Positions 28,647 through 38,719 are shown, numbered from the stretch's first letter. The stretch: DNA of 64,000 nucleotides from Aerococcus urinaehominis (GCF_001543245.1 NZ_CP014163.1:558001-622000), one strand, 5' to 3'. Made by a program: numbers and translations. Notes: generated by a model from the letters alone, not told the origin.

Positions 28647-29456
28647 TTAATTCAAGACAAAATGGTCGATAGCCTGGGCTACGCCATCTGCCATGTTAGA
28701 GCCAGTAATATAAGTTGCATAAGCTTTTATATCATCACGGCCATTAGCCATAACAACTGCCTCTCCTGCCCATTGTAACATAGCTAGATCATTCTCTTCA
28801 TCACCGATGGCCATGACTTGGTCAGCCGTTAAATCCAATCGTTCAGCCAAGCGAGCCAGGCCATAAGCCTTGTCAATACCCAGCGGCATAAATTCTAGTT
28901 GGTGGGGGTGAGACCGCATCACCGACAAGCCAGCTAAAAGCTCAGAATCTAACTTAGGCAATTGTTGGGCTAAATGGTCGGAATCAGTAGCCACAACACA
29001 TTTAAATACCAAATCTTGGCTTGTTAAGCTGGTCGGATCCTGCTCATTAAAGGGGAGGAAGGGCATGGTCTTGTGGTAATTCGACGGGTAAGCAAGTGGA
29101 TCAGGAAAGGCATAGACCTGGTCTAAACCTACTGCCACCAAGGGGAGGTCTAATTCATGACAGGCCTGGTAAATAGCCTGCACCTGGTCTTTGGTCAGGT
29201 GACGATCAGCTATCACATCCTTAGAACCATTATTTAATACCAGCCCCCCATTATAGGTCACCGAATAATGGGCATCATTATCAGTTCCTAAAATTTGATT
29301 AAAGGCCTGGATGGCTTCAATGGGACGGCCAGTCGTAATCACGACATGAACCCCTTGGTCAATGGCTTGGCTAATACTAGCCACATTGCGGGCAGATATT
29401 TGCTTGTCGTCAGTCAGTAAGGTCCCATCTAAATCAATGGCAATTAATTTTATCAA
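28647..29456 (-). CDS. Cof-type HAD-IIB sugar/nucleotide phosphatase
   Basis: 269-residue haloacid dehalogenase phosphatase of the Cof/YidA group: motif I 'AIDLDGTLLTDDKQIS' (Asp8 nucleophile, Asp10 acid/base), motif II TTGRP (about 40-44), a C2B cap (about 85-195), motif III Lys in GIDKAYG and motif IV GDEENDLAML (about 217-226). Substrates in this group are small phosphosugars, FMN or PLP; the true one is unknown. Lies between smc and ftsY with 2-20 bases to each, a common Lactobacillales arrangement. Confidence 0.93.
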   Translation of the reverse strand: MIKLIAIDLDGTLLTDDKQISARNVASISQAIDQGVHVVITTGRPIEAIQAFNQILGTDNDAHYSVTYNGGLVLNNGSKDVIADRHLTKDQVQAIYQACHELDLPLVAVGLDQVYAFPDPLAYPSNYHKTMPFLPFNEQDPTSLTSQDLVFKCVVATDSDHLAQQLPKLDSELLAGLSVMRSHPHQLEFMPLGIDKAYGLARLAERLDLTADQVMAIGDEENDLAMLQWAGEAVVMANGRDDIKAYATYITGSNMADGVAQAIDHFVLN

Positions 29457-29458
29457 GC

Positions 29459-32400
29459 TTATTCCTCCAAATCATCATATTCTTCTAAGCGCACAGCTGC
29501 TAATTGGGAGACACCGTCTTTTTGCATAGTCACCCCATAAAGTAGGTCAGCCTCAGCCATGGTTCCCTTGCGGTGAGTAATGACGATAAACTGGGTTGAC
29601 CCCTTAAAATTCTTCAAATATTGGCCATAACGCGCCACATTGGCCTCATCCAAGGCTGCCTCTACCTCATCTAAAATGGAAAAAGCGACAGTATTAGCTT
29701 CTAAAATAGCAAACAGTAAAGCAATTGCCGTCAAGGCCTTTTCCCCACCAGATAAAAGTGACAGGTGCTGGAGTTTTTTGCCGGGCGGTTGGGCCTTAAT
29801 TTCAATGCCCGTATGCAAGAGGTCGCTAGGGTCAGTCAAAATCAAATCGGCCTGACCACCCCCAAAGAGCTTAGGAAAAATCTTCTGGAAATTAGCCTGG
29901 ACTACTTTAAAGGTCTGCTTAAAGCGACGACTCACTTCCTGGTCCATTTTAGCCATGGTCGCCTCTAAATCTGCCTTGGCCTTTAAAATATCCTGACGCT
30001 GGCCTTCCGTAAATTGATACTGGTCATTCACCTGGTCATACTCATCAATCGCTGCCAGGTTAACGGGACCGAGTTGGCTTAATTGGCGTTTCAGGTCCCC
30101 TACCCTTTGACTAGCCGCCTCAATCGACATATCCAAGTGGCTTTGGGCCTTGGCGCGCTCAAAGGTCAAACCGTAGTCTTCATTGAGCTGGGTCAAATGA
30201 TTATCGATGGTCACTTCAAACCGGGAAGAACGCGCCTCAAGCTTGCTTTGTTGCTGGTAATAGTCCTGCAAACTAGCAGTTACTTGGTCCAAAGCAACCT
30301 GCAAGTCGTTATTTTTCTGGGCTTGATTTTGGCGGTCAGCCTGGGCCTGCTTGAGTTGCTGGTCCATGTCTTGGCGCCAATTTTCGGCCGCTTTTAGGTC
30401 AATCGCTAACTGAGCCTGCTTGGTCTGGTCAGCTGTTTGGTCATCATTAATTTGGTCCAGGTCAGCTAGAATAGTCGCTAAACGATCTTGGCGACTGTCA
30501 AGATCTGCTTGACTCTGGCTGAGTTCTTTTTGCTGCTGGGCTTGGCGCTCTACCACCACAGCCCGCTCTGTTTTTAGCTCTTGCAACTGGGCTTGCAGCT
30601 GGTCTTTGGCCTGGCGACTCTCCTCAGCTGATTGGTTATAAGTTTTTAAACGGGCCTGACTCTCTTCGAGCTCAGCCTCCTTTTTTGCCAATTGCGCCTG
30701 CAGTTCCTCAGCTTCCTGGCTGAGTTGTAGTAGATTTTCTTGGTTAACCTGGTGTTCATAGCCTTGGGCTGCCGCTTCCTTTTTGCGGTCTGCCAATTGC
30801 TGGCTGGTTTGGTCAAGCCGGTCTTTTAGCCGTCTTTCTTGATAACGGGTTTCGTCACCTTGCTCTTTAAGCTTAGCCAATTGCGCCTCTTGATCTTTTA
30901 CTTGGTCAGCCAATTGCTGGTAACTAGCCTGGGCTTGGTGGTAGCGATCTTTTTCCTGGTCCAATTGGGCCTGGAGTTGGTCAATTTCATGTTGGCGGCC
31001 TAGTAAACCTCTTGCTTGTTTTTTTACCGACCCACCAGTCATAGAACCGCCCGGATGGATTAAATCCCCTTCAAGGGTCACGATGCGCACCCGGTTTCCC
31101 TGGCTACGGGCAAAATGGCGGCCCTGGTCAAGGTCAGTGAAAACTAGAGTTTGGCCTAATAGATTATAGATGATTTCTCGGTAGACCTGGTCATAGTCCA
31201 GCAATTCAGCCAAAACGCCGCAATAGCCCGGCGCTAGCTGGGCGGCCTCTCCTACGCTTTTATGCAGGTAACGTCCTTTAATCGTATCCAGGGGATAAAA
31301 AGTTGCCCGTCCAGTCTGGTCTTTTTTCAATTGCTTAATGACCTGACTAGCAGTCTGACTAGTATCCACAACAATATTTTGACTGGCACTGGCTAGAGCA
31401 ATTTCACTGGCCACTAGGTACTTGGCCGGCACCTGGATCAATTGGGCCACGGCCCCTTTGATGCCAGGGTGCTGGCTTTTTAAGGCTAAGGCGGCCTTTG
31501 GTCCCTGGTAAAAGCCAGTATGGTCGGCGGCTAGTTCTTTGAGACTGTGTAGGCGTGACTCGGTTCGCAGCATATGCTGGTTAGCCTGCTGACGACCCTG
31601 GTCAAGTTGCTTTAAGTCAGACTGGCGGTCTTGGTAAAGCCTTGCCTGCTGGCGGTAGCGGTCCAACAGCTCTGCCAAATGCGCTTGAACTTGGTCAAGT
31701 TCCTTAGTTTGAGTCAGCTTAGTCTGGTCTAACTTGTCAATAGCCGCCTGGTCCTGATTGCTGGTCCGATCTAAGCGTTGACTCTGGGCTTTTTCTTGGT
31801 CCTGGTCTTTTTTATTTTGCGCTAGACGATTACGCAGGTGGACCAGGTCTTGACGCAGATTAATATAACGCTCCCGCTCAGCCTCAATCTCTTGGTCAGT
31901 GACTGGTTGCAGGTGGTCTAGGTCAGCTTGAACTTGCTTGATCTGATCAGCTAAGTCAGCTTGAGCTTGGTCGATAACTGCCAGGTCCGCTTGGACTTGG
32001 GCGACATCATCAGTTCCTGTTTTAATAGCTCCCCGCAATTCTGCTAGCACCTGGTCTTGACTAGCCTTACTCTGCTTCCGGAATCTAGCTTGCTGGTCTA
32101 GCACTTTTAATTCTGACCGGAGTTGTTCGATTTTTTGCACACCAGCAACATAGGCCTGGTTATCCTGGTTAACCAACTGGTCTAAGTCTTGGTAGCGGTC
32201 CTTGCCTGCCTTGATTTGTGCTTGCAGCTGACTGGCCTGGTCTTGGTTTTGATCAATCCGGTCATTTAATTGCTCCAGGTCTTGCTTAGTGACTGCCCAC
32301 TGGTCTGACAAAGTTTCAACTTGGACAGTAGTCAAAGCGATATCCAGCTGGCTCAGTTCCTCTTTCATCGTTTGATACTTAAGCGCCGCCTCTCTTTGGT

Positions 32401-33019
32401 CAGCCAATGGGGCCAAACGCTGGCTGAGGCCATGAACGATATCATAGAGGCGACTCAGATCGTCTTCTGTCGCTCTTAATTTTTTCTCAGCTTCATATTT
32501 ACGGGTCTTATACTTTAAAACCCCAGCGGCTTCTTCAATAATACCGCGACGATCACCAGGCTTTTGACTAAAAATCTCTTCAACCCGTCCTTGGGAAATA
32601 ATTGAAAAGGAGTCCCGCCCCACGCCTGTATCCATCGTCAAATCAGTAATATCCCGCAAGCGACAATTCTGTTGATTAATTTGATAAGTCGACTCCCCGC
32701 TACGGGTAAAGCGCCGCGAAATCGATACCTCATCCTGGTCGATAGCCAAGACACGGTCGCTATTATCGAATACCAGGGTTACTTGGGCATATTGGCTGGG
32801 ACGTCGTTCGCTAGCACCCGCAAAAATAACATCATCCATCCGCCGTCCCCGCAAAGATTTAGCTGATTGCTCACCCAAAACCCACTTGATGGCTTCAGTA
32901 ATATTAGACTTACCTGAGCCATTGGGACCGACAATGGCAGTAAAGCCAGGATTTAATTCGATATGGGTTTTATTAGCAAAGCTCTTAAAACCCACCATAT
33001 CAATCGCCTTTAAATACAC
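29459..33019 (-). CDS. smc: Chromosome segregation/condensin subunit SMC
   Basis: 1186 residues, full length. N-terminal ATPase half with Walker A GPNGSGKSNITEAI (about 32-45), long coiled coil rich in Gln and Asp (about 170-500), hinge (about 505-680, with 'GVLAELLDYD' and GGSMTGGSVKK), second coiled coil, and the C-terminal ATPase half with signature LSGGEKALTAIALL (about 1090) and Walker B FSILDEVEAALDEANV. Works with ScpA and ScpB, not in this window. Preceded by rnc (19 bases) and followed by HAD and ftsY. Confidence 0.98.
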   Translation of the reverse strand: MYLKAIDMVGFKSFANKTHIELNPGFTAIVGPNGSGKSNITEAIKWVLGEQSAKSLRGRRMDDVIFAGASERRPSQYAQVTLVFDNSDRVLAIDQDEVSISRRFTRSGESTYQINQQNCRLRDITDLTMDTGVGRDSFSIISQGRVEEIFSQKPGDRRGIIEEAAGVLKYKTRKYEAEKKLRATEDDLSRLYDIVHGLSQRLAPLADQREAALKYQTMKEELSQLDIALTTVQVETLSDQWAVTKQDLEQLNDRIDQNQDQASQLQAQIKAGKDRYQDLDQLVNQDNQAYVAGVQKIEQLRSELKVLDQQARFRKQSKASQDQVLAELRGAIKTGTDDVAQVQADLAVIDQAQADLADQIKQVQADLDHLQPVTDQEIEAERERYINLRQDLVHLRNRLAQNKKDQDQEKAQSQRLDRTSNQDQAAIDKLDQTKLTQTKELDQVQAHLAELLDRYRQQARLYQDRQSDLKQLDQGRQQANQHMLRTESRLHSLKELAADHTGFYQGPKAALALKSQHPGIKGAVAQLIQVPAKYLVASEIALASASQNIVVDTSQTASQVIKQLKKDQTGRATFYPLDTIKGRYLHKSVGEAAQLAPGYCGVLAELLDYDQVYREIIYNLLGQTLVFTDLDQGRHFARSQGNRVRIVTLEGDLIHPGGSMTGGSVKKQARGLLGRQHEIDQLQAQLDQEKDRYHQAQASYQQLADQVKDQEAQLAKLKEQGDETRYQERRLKDRLDQTSQQLADRKKEAAAQGYEHQVNQENLLQLSQEAEELQAQLAKKEAELEESQARLKTYNQSAEESRQAKDQLQAQLQELKTERAVVVERQAQQQKELSQSQADLDSRQDRLATILADLDQINDDQTADQTKQAQLAIDLKAAENWRQDMDQQLKQAQADRQNQAQKNNDLQVALDQVTASLQDYYQQQSKLEARSSRFEVTIDNHLTQLNEDYGLTFERAKAQSHLDMSIEAASQRVGDLKRQLSQLGPVNLAAIDEYDQVNDQYQFTEGQRQDILKAKADLEATMAKMDQEVSRRFKQTFKVVQANFQKIFPKLFGGGQADLILTDPSDLLHTGIEIKAQPPGKKLQHLSLLSGGEKALTAIALLFAILEANTVAFSILDEVEAALDEANVARYGQYLKNFKGSTQFIVITHRKGTMAEADLLYGVTMQKDGVSQLAAVRLEEYDDLEE

Positions 33020-33037
33020 AAGACAACTCCTTCACTG

Positions 33038-33739
33038 CTAAACCTGCAAGGCTTGCAAAGCCTGGCTGGCCGCTGCTTGTTCAGCTAACTTTTTAGTTCG
33101 TCCTTGCCCCTGGCCGATAGTTTGACCGTTAACCTGGACAGCCACCTTGAAGCGCCGATTATGAGCTGGACCTTCCTCACCAACTAATTGATAGCTAATT
33201 TGGACCCGACCGCTCTTTTGTAGCTCTTCTTGTAGGGCCGTTTTAGCATCAACCAATTGATCAAATGCGCCCCTCTTGATCTTAGGGTAAATGGTTTGAT
33301 TCATAAAATGAATAATCGCATCTTTCCCAAGATCAAGATACAGGGCACCGATTACGGCTTCAAAAAGGTCGCATAAGAGGGCCGGACGCTGGCGCCCACC
33401 AGAAGCTTCTTCCCCAGTCCCTAGACGTACGTATTGATTAAAATGGCAGTCTTGGCAGAACTGAGCTAGACTCTCTTCCCGTACAATCAGGGCCCGCATC
33501 CGAGATAGCTCTCCTTCACTTAATTGGGGATAATGAGCGAATAGATACTCTGATACGACTAGCTCTAAAACCGCATCCCCTAAAAACTCAATCCGCTCGT
33601 TATATTTGTCAAACTCTGACCGGTGTTCATTATAATAAGATGAATGCGTAAAGGCTTCCTCATACAGAACAGCTTGGTCAATGCTAATAGCAAATTGGTC
33701 TAAAAATAATGCTTTAACTTCCTTAAAATTAAAGGCCAT
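33038..33739 (-). CDS. rnc: Ribonuclease III
   Basis: Double-strand-specific RNase for rRNA and mRNA processing. 233 residues: catalytic domain with signature ERIEFLGDAVLELVVSEYLF (about 41-60) and the second acidic cluster DLFEAVIGALYLD (about 115-127), then a double-stranded RNA binding domain (about 158-230). The ATG at 33739 has AAAAGGAGG 7 bases upstream; the open frame continues to 33793 without a better start. It starts the rnc-smc-HAD-ftsY group; the upstream acpP is separated by the hairpin repeat array. Confidence 0.97.
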   Translation of the reverse strand: MAFNFKEVKALFLDQFAISIDQAVLYEEAFTHSSYYNEHRSEFDKYNERIEFLGDAVLELVVSEYLFAHYPQLSEGELSRMRALIVREESLAQFCQDCHFNQYVRLGTGEEASGGRQRPALLCDLFEAVIGALYLDLGKDAIIHFMNQTIYPKIKRGAFDQLVDAKTALQEELQKSGRVQISYQLVGEEGPAHNRRFKVAVQVNGQTIGQGQGRTKKLAEQAAASQALQALQV

Positions 33740-33780
33740 AAGTGTCCTCCTTTTAGATTTTATTGTTATAAAAGATTCAA

Positions 33781-34040
33781 GAGCCTGGGTCATAAGTCCC
33801 AGGCTTTCGCTTTATGCGAACATTTGCAGCATAGTCGAGTTCAAAACGCTTCTCCTCACACCCTGCTTAGTCGGGTTTGGTCTGGCAGAACTGAAGCCCC
33901 AGCCCTCACACCCTGTTTTAGTCGGGTTCGGCTTGGCAGGACTGAAGCCACTTCAGAAATTAGTCTCAATAGCTTGAGCTTGCAGATATTGGCCTAATTC
34001 CTTCCAGTGGTTCATTCCTGAACGCCAAGCCTCACACCCT
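33781..34040 (-). repeat. Hairpin repeat array, copy A, between acpP and rnc
   Basis: Read on the minus strand, the array starts 11 bases after the acpP stop. Units open with GGGTGTGAG (three times) and close with AACCCGACTA. The first is about 120 bases long and contains a stem-loop (CCACTGGAAGGAATTAG ... CTAATTTCTGAAGTGG); the next two are shortened. The array ends with GACTATGCTGC and the hairpin AGCCTGGG-ACTTATGA-CCCAGGCT (33781-33806). The same order, in the opposite orientation on the map, occurs at 61501-61960. Confidence 0.85.
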
Positions 34041-34050
34041 CTTATTATAT

Positions 34051-34302
34051 TTACTTGCTGGCTACTTCGTGGTCAATAATGCGCACCAGGTCGCCCATGG
34101 TTTGGATGTTTTCCAAATCATCATCGGCAATCCGAATCTCAAACTTATCTTCTAGTTGCATAACAACTTCAATAATATCTAAGGAATCAGCCCCCAAGTC
34201 ACGACTGAAAACCAGATCGTTACCAACCTTATTTTCATCAACCCCAAAACGCTCAACCAGTAATTGAGAGACAATCTCAACTGTTGTATTAGTTGGTAGC
34301 AT
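34051..34302 (-). CDS. acpP: Acyl carrier protein
   Basis: 83-residue ACP of fatty acid and phospholipid synthesis. The phosphopantetheine Ser is in 'SRDLGADSLDIIEVVMQLED' (about Ser40). Acidic four-helix protein. AGGAGG 7 bases before the ATG lies in the last codons of plsX, whose stop is 2 bases away: plsX-acpP are coupled. The hairpin repeat array follows. Confidence 0.96.
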   Translation of the reverse strand: MLPTNTTVEIVSQLLVERFGVDENKVGNDLVFSRDLGADSLDIIEVVMQLEDKFEIRIADDDLENIQTMGDLVRIIDHEVASK

Positions 34303-34304
34303 GC

Positions 34305-35330
34305 TTATTCCTCCTCTTTAGCGGCCTGTAAGCTTGCCGCCAAGGCCAAAGCCATGGACTGACTAATATCTTTAGCCAACATGTCTTGAGTTTGTAGCAA
34401 GGCCTGGTAGATGGTCTGGCGATTAGCGGTACCATGACACTTGATAACTGGTGCTTGACAGCCAAACAAGATGGCACCACCAGCCTGGTCATGGTCAACA
34501 TGCTGGAGCATCTCTTTTAATGGTTTTTTCAGCATAGCACCTGCCATTTTGGCAGATAAACCACTATTCATAATCGTGGACTTAAGCAACTTCATTACTG
34601 AGCCCGCCGTACCTTCAATGGTTTTTAGAACGGCATTACCAGTAAAACCGTCAGCAACTACAATATCGGCCACACCATTTAAAAGGTCCCGGGCCTCCAC
34701 ATTACCAATAAAATTAATCTGGTCTTCTTGAGCTAAGAGTTGATGGGCAGCCTGGGTGAGCTTACTACCCTTGCTAGCTTCTGCGCCATTGTTCAATAAG
34801 CCCACCCGGGCCTGGCTTAAACCAAGTACCTGGTCAGCATAAATAGTAGCCATAATCGCATATTGGTGTAAATGCTGGGCTTTACTATCAGCATTAGCAC
34901 CGGCGTCAATTAACAGCCAGTTCTTATCCAGATCTTGAATACTAGGTAGGCTAGCCATCAAGCCAGGTCGGTCGACACCCTTCATACGTCCCACGATTAA
35001 CAGGCCAGCCGCTAGTAGCGCACCTGTATTACCGGCGGAAATGAGCGCCTGGGCATGACCCTGCTTGACATCTCGGGCCGCTCTTACCAACGAAGCATCT
35101 TTTTTCTTGCGAATCGCCCGGACAGGTTCATCTCCAGTCGCAATTACTTCTTGGCAATCCACGACACTCAAGTTAGCCAGATCCTGGCCCGCTAGGTAAG
35201 GTTTAATCTGATCTGCTTGACCATACAAGATTAAGGATAAATTAGGATAATCTTGGGCGGCCTTTACAGCTCCTAGACAAATTTCTTCTGGGGCATTGTC
35301 GCCGCCCATGGCATCAATTGCGATTCTCAT
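34305..35330 (-). CDS. plsX: Phosphate acyltransferase PlsX
   Basis: Converts acyl-ACP to acyl-phosphate, the first step of phospholipid synthesis in most Gram-positives. 341 residues, starting 'MRIAIDAMGGDNAPEEICLG', the family hallmark. Also SAGNTGALLAAG (about 97), DAGANAD (about 145) and 'VVADGFTGNAVLKTIEGTAG' (about 222). The ATG at 35330 has AAAGGAG 6 bases upstream, located over the recG stop; the frame extends to 35378 but the conserved start is here. Operon recG-plsX-acpP. Confidence 0.97.
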   Translation of the reverse strand: MRIAIDAMGGDNAPEEICLGAVKAAQDYPNLSLILYGQADQIKPYLAGQDLANLSVVDCQEVIATGDEPVRAIRKKKDASLVRAARDVKQGHAQALISAGNTGALLAAGLLIVGRMKGVDRPGLMASLPSIQDLDKNWLLIDAGANADSKAQHLHQYAIMATIYADQVLGLSQARVGLLNNGAEASKGSKLTQAAHQLLAQEDQINFIGNVEARDLLNGVADIVVADGFTGNAVLKTIEGTAGSVMKLLKSTIMNSGLSAKMAGAMLKKPLKEMLQHVDHDQAGGAILFGCQAPVIKCHGTANRQTIYQALLQTQDMLAKDISQSMALALAASLQAAKEEE

Positions 35331-35341
35331 TTTTATCTCCT

Positions 35342-37378
35342 TTATTGGTTGAAGTTTTTCGCTTGTTGGCTTAACCAAGCTTGTAGCTGTGGGTATAATT
35401 GAGGATTGGCTTGCATATCTCTAGCCACTTGACCGGCATCACGACGGGCATAACCAAGCATGACTTGGTCGCCGATGGGGTCTGCCAGCTTAAAACGAGG
35501 CAGGCCTGATTGTTTAGTGCCAAAATAGTCCCCCGCCCCCCGCAATTCCAAATCTTGCTGGCTCAAATAAAAACCATCTGTCGATTGGGTCATAATCTGC
35601 ATCCTTTGCTTACCATTCTCAGTTTTTGGATCAGCAATCAACACACAGGTTGAAGCCCAAGCCCCTCGGCCAATCCGCCCCCGCAATTGGTGGAGTTGAG
35701 CCAGGCCAAAACGGTCAGCATCTAGGATTACCATGAAGGTGGCATTGGGGACGTTAACACCAACCTCAACTACAGTCGTTGCTACTAAAATTTGGCAACG
35801 ATTCGCTTGAAAATCAGCCATGACCTGGTCCTTTTCTTCATTAGTCATTTTACCATGAAGGAGCCCTACGCCAAAGTAGTCACCATATTGTGCTTGGTAG
35901 TCCTGGTAAATATTTTCAGCATTTTGAACTTCCAAACTCTCAGATTCCTGGATTAGCGGGCAAATAATATAAACCTGGTGCCCAGCCTTTAATTGGCCCC
36001 AGACCTGGTCTTGGACACGGTCAGCCTGGCTGGGTCGCACCCACAGGGTTTGGATTGGCTGGCGACCACTGGGTAGAGCCTTAATTTTAGAGACATCCAT
36101 ATCGCCCATAATCGTAATTTCCAGGGTCCGGGGAATTGGGGTAGCGGTCATATAAAGCAAGTTAGCTGCTTCTTCTTGGCTCTTTTGACGCAGGGCAGCC
36201 CTTTGGTTGACACCAAAACGATGTTGCTCATCAATAATAGCCAAACCCAGGCGGCGAAAAGCAACATCATCTTGGATCAAGGCATGGGTACCCACTACCA
36301 CATGGATGCTGCCCTCGGCTAAACCCGCTAAAATTTGCCGCCGGTCTTTAGCCTTGGTTGACCCAGTAAGCAGGGCAACTTGGACGGGTGTCTGGTCAAA
36401 AATAGCCTGAATCGACTGAAAATGTTGGTCAGCTAAAATCTCAGTTGGCACCATTAAAGCTGATTGGTAACCTGCAATAGCCGTAGCATAAATGGCAATA
36501 GTCGCCACAATTGTTTTACCGGACCCCACATCACCTTGAAGTAAACGATTCATGGGATAGGTTTGCCGTAAATCAGCGCAAATTTCATTGACCACTTTTT
36601 TTTGGTCACTGGTCAACTCAAAGGGAATGGTCTGAATAAAGGCAATCAGTTCTTGATTATTATAACGTATTTGAGCACCAAGCTCATGCTGACGCTGACT
36701 GAGGCGGCGCCACTGTAAGCCGAGCTGGTAGAGGAAGAATTCTTGGTATTTGATTTGCCGCCGGGCTTGCAGGCTAGCAGCTTCGCTATCCGGGAAGTGA
36801 ACCTGCCCTACCGCCTGGCGATGCCCCATCAATTGGTAGTGGTCACTAATTGCCTGGGGTAAAATCTCTGGAATTAAATCTTGGTAACCAACTAGGGCCT
36901 GGGTGACTAAATCCTGGATCGTTTTTTGGCTAAGTTTGGCAGTGGTAGGATAGATAGCAGCCATTTGGTCATCTTCCTGGTGGTGGTTAAAGACCCGGTA
37001 GGCCAAGAGTTGCTGGCGACCTGCCTCATATTTCCCATAAACATAAACTGACTCGCCGATTACGAAATTTTTTTTGAGATAGGGCTGGTTAAAAATAGTC
37101 ACCTGGACCAGGTCTGGACCAACAGCTAAGCGTACCGACAAGCGACTTTTTTTACCGCCATAATACTGGACAACTGGTTCGGTACGAACAATTCCGGCCA
37201 AGGTCGCTTCCTGGCCGTCAACCAGCTGGTGTAGGTCCTTGACCGAAATATCTTGATAACGAAAAGGAAAATGGTAAAGCAGGTCTTGGATGGTGGTGAT
37301 ATTTAATTTTGCCAATAAATCCGCCTTAGCTTGGCCAACGCCCTTTAGGACTGTGACTGGGTCTAATAATGATTTCAC
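35342..37378 (-). CDS. recG: ATP-dependent DNA helicase RecG
   Basis: Branch-migrating helicase that regresses stalled forks. 678 residues: N-terminal helical part, OB-fold wedge (about 55-145), helicase motifs GDVGSGKT (I), 'VVGTHALIQDDV', IDEQHRFG (II, DEQH box), YMTATPIPRTL (III), a helicase C domain with LLHGKMTNEEK, and the C-terminal 'LPRFKLADPIGDQ' segment. GTG start with AAGGAGG about 10 bases upstream. First gene of recG-plsX-acpP. Confidence 0.97.
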   Translation of the reverse strand: MKSLLDPVTVLKGVGQAKADLLAKLNITTIQDLLYHFPFRYQDISVKDLHQLVDGQEATLAGIVRTEPVVQYYGGKKSRLSVRLAVGPDLVQVTIFNQPYLKKNFVIGESVYVYGKYEAGRQQLLAYRVFNHHQEDDQMAAIYPTTAKLSQKTIQDLVTQALVGYQDLIPEILPQAISDHYQLMGHRQAVGQVHFPDSEAASLQARRQIKYQEFFLYQLGLQWRRLSQRQHELGAQIRYNNQELIAFIQTIPFELTSDQKKVVNEICADLRQTYPMNRLLQGDVGSGKTIVATIAIYATAIAGYQSALMVPTEILADQHFQSIQAIFDQTPVQVALLTGSTKAKDRRQILAGLAEGSIHVVVGTHALIQDDVAFRRLGLAIIDEQHRFGVNQRAALRQKSQEEAANLLYMTATPIPRTLEITIMGDMDVSKIKALPSGRQPIQTLWVRPSQADRVQDQVWGQLKAGHQVYIICPLIQESESLEVQNAENIYQDYQAQYGDYFGVGLLHGKMTNEEKDQVMADFQANRCQILVATTVVEVGVNVPNATFMVILDADRFGLAQLHQLRGRIGRGAWASTCVLIADPKTENGKQRMQIMTQSTDGFYLSQQDLELRGAGDYFGTKQSGLPRFKLADPIGDQVMLGYARRDAGQVARDMQANPQLYPQLQAWLSQQAKNFNQ

Positions 37379-37408
37379 GAACCCCTGACCTCCTTATAGT
37401 TTAATCCT

Positions 37409-37417
37409 ATTCTAACA
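37409..37417 (-). promoter_or_regulatory. Extended -10 element for recG
   Basis: TGTTAGAAT on the minus strand, about 30 bases upstream of the recG start; -35 region weak. Confidence 0.4.
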
Positions 37418-37463
37418 TGTTTTAACGGCTGGCAAAACCTCAGCTTAGGCCTGTAAACACCAA

Positions 37464-37492
37464 TAGAGCCTAACCCACCGGGCCAGGCTCTA
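37464..37492. other. Stem-loop between the luciferase-like gene and recG
   Basis: Perfect 8-bp arms TAGAGCCT/AGGCTCTA with a GC-rich loop but no T-run on either side; possibly a weak or decayed terminator of the luciferase-like gene. Confidence 0.35.
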
Positions 37493-37537
37493 GCAGAAAT
37501 ATACTTCAAAATTTTAGCCTCGAAGGCTTACTGTTAA

Positions 37538-38551
37538 CTACAATTTTATTTGGGCCAAAATCTCCAGTAAATTACGTCTGGCTGGTAGGGTCGATAGCAT
37601 GTTGCCAATTAGAAAATTATCACACTTAGTCTCGGTCATCAGCGCCTTAAGTTGCTTTTCTATAGTCAAAGGATCCCCTACCACTTTACGATAAGTAAAA
37701 TCAGCGACAAAAGCCTGTTCTTCCTTGGAAAAAGGATAGTCAGCAGCATCATCCGGACTTAAGAGCGAATACACCGACCGCTTATCAGTCAAAAAGGCCA
37801 TTAACCAGTAGTCCAAGGCGTGTTCTAATATTGGAATCAGGTCTTCATTATAAGCTGAGACAGCAAATAGCGACAGGGTTGCCTCAGGTTGGCTCAGGAA
37901 TATCGAGGGCCTAAAATAATCTCGGTAAATCTGAATAGCCTGCTTGGCCTCATCCAAATTATTATTGAGAAACAGACCAAAATTAAAACCTAAACCCATT
38001 TCACCACAAAATTGGGCCCGCTTAGCTGACGCTGACAGAAGGTAGAGCGGCATGCTATCCTCATGAATGACTGGCATCGCTATAGGGGAAGCATTCCGCT
38101 GGCCATTAAGGGCAAAGTTAGCATCGCTATAGGCAACTAACTGTCTAAGTTCAGCTTCGTAATCAAGATTATGGCGGATGTTCAAACCCAGTTCATCCTG
38201 GGCTTCAAGTTCGGTAGGTGTTGAATGGCCCACACCCATTTCAATCCGGCCTGGTAAAATTGCTGAAAAAGTCTTCATATTTTCAGCTAACTGGTAAGGA
38301 CTAGTATTATCTAGCATTACCCCACCGGCCCCCACCTTAATCTCTTTGGTGATAGATGCCAGGCGGGCCATCAAGATTAAAGGAGAATTTCCTAATATCG
38401 AAGGGGTGTTATGGTGTTCGGCTACCCAGTACCTTTGCAAGCCTAATTCATCAGCATGTTGGGCGAGTTTAATGGTATTTTGAAAGGCTTCAAAATCGCT
38501 AGTATATTTATCCCGAGGGATAAAATCCAGTATCCCAATTTTTGAGGACAT
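37538..38551 (-). CDS. Luciferase-like (LLM) flavin-dependent oxidoreductase
   Basis: 337-residue TIM-barrel monooxygenase-like protein of the bacterial luciferase group. Typical: 'GILDFIPRDKYTSDFEA' near the start, RYWVAEHHNTPSILGNSP (about 44-61), VGAGGVMLDNTSPYQLAE and GRIEMGVGHSTP (about 105-116). Such enzymes use FMNH2 or F420; Firmicutes lack F420, so FMN is likely. Substrate unknown. The ATG at 38551 is preceded by GAAGGAG. Stands alone between recG and the FakA-like gene. Confidence 0.9.
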   Translation of the reverse strand: MSSKIGILDFIPRDKYTSDFEAFQNTIKLAQHADELGLQRYWVAEHHNTPSILGNSPLILMARLASITKEIKVGAGGVMLDNTSPYQLAENMKTFSAILPGRIEMGVGHSTPTELEAQDELGLNIRHNLDYEAELRQLVAYSDANFALNGQRNASPIAMPVIHEDSMPLYLLSASAKRAQFCGEMGLGFNFGLFLNNNLDEAKQAIQIYRDYFRPSIFLSQPEATLSLFAVSAYNEDLIPILEHALDYWLMAFLTDKRSVYSLLSPDDAADYPFSKEEQAFVADFTYRKVVGDPLTIEKQLKALMTETKCDNFLIGNMLSTLPARRNLLEILAQIKL

Positions 38552-38618
38552 TATTGTTTCTCCTTCCACGTTTATCATAAATTGATTATAGCATTAAAAC
38601 AGGCATAAAAAGAAAAAA

Positions 38619-38656
38619 GCCGGTACTGGGGGGTAAAATAACTTCCCTAGTCCGGC
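38619..38656 (-). terminator. Terminator of the Asp23/FakA-like operon
   Basis: Imperfect GC-rich arms (GCCGGACTAGGG with two mismatches), followed on the minus strand by CTTTTTTCTTTTT. Confidence 0.82.
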
Positions 38657-38719
38657 ACAGTTTTTCTGGCGTAAGTAAGATGAAAACTCAATATTACGCT
38701 TTTTTGAACGCTGTTTTGA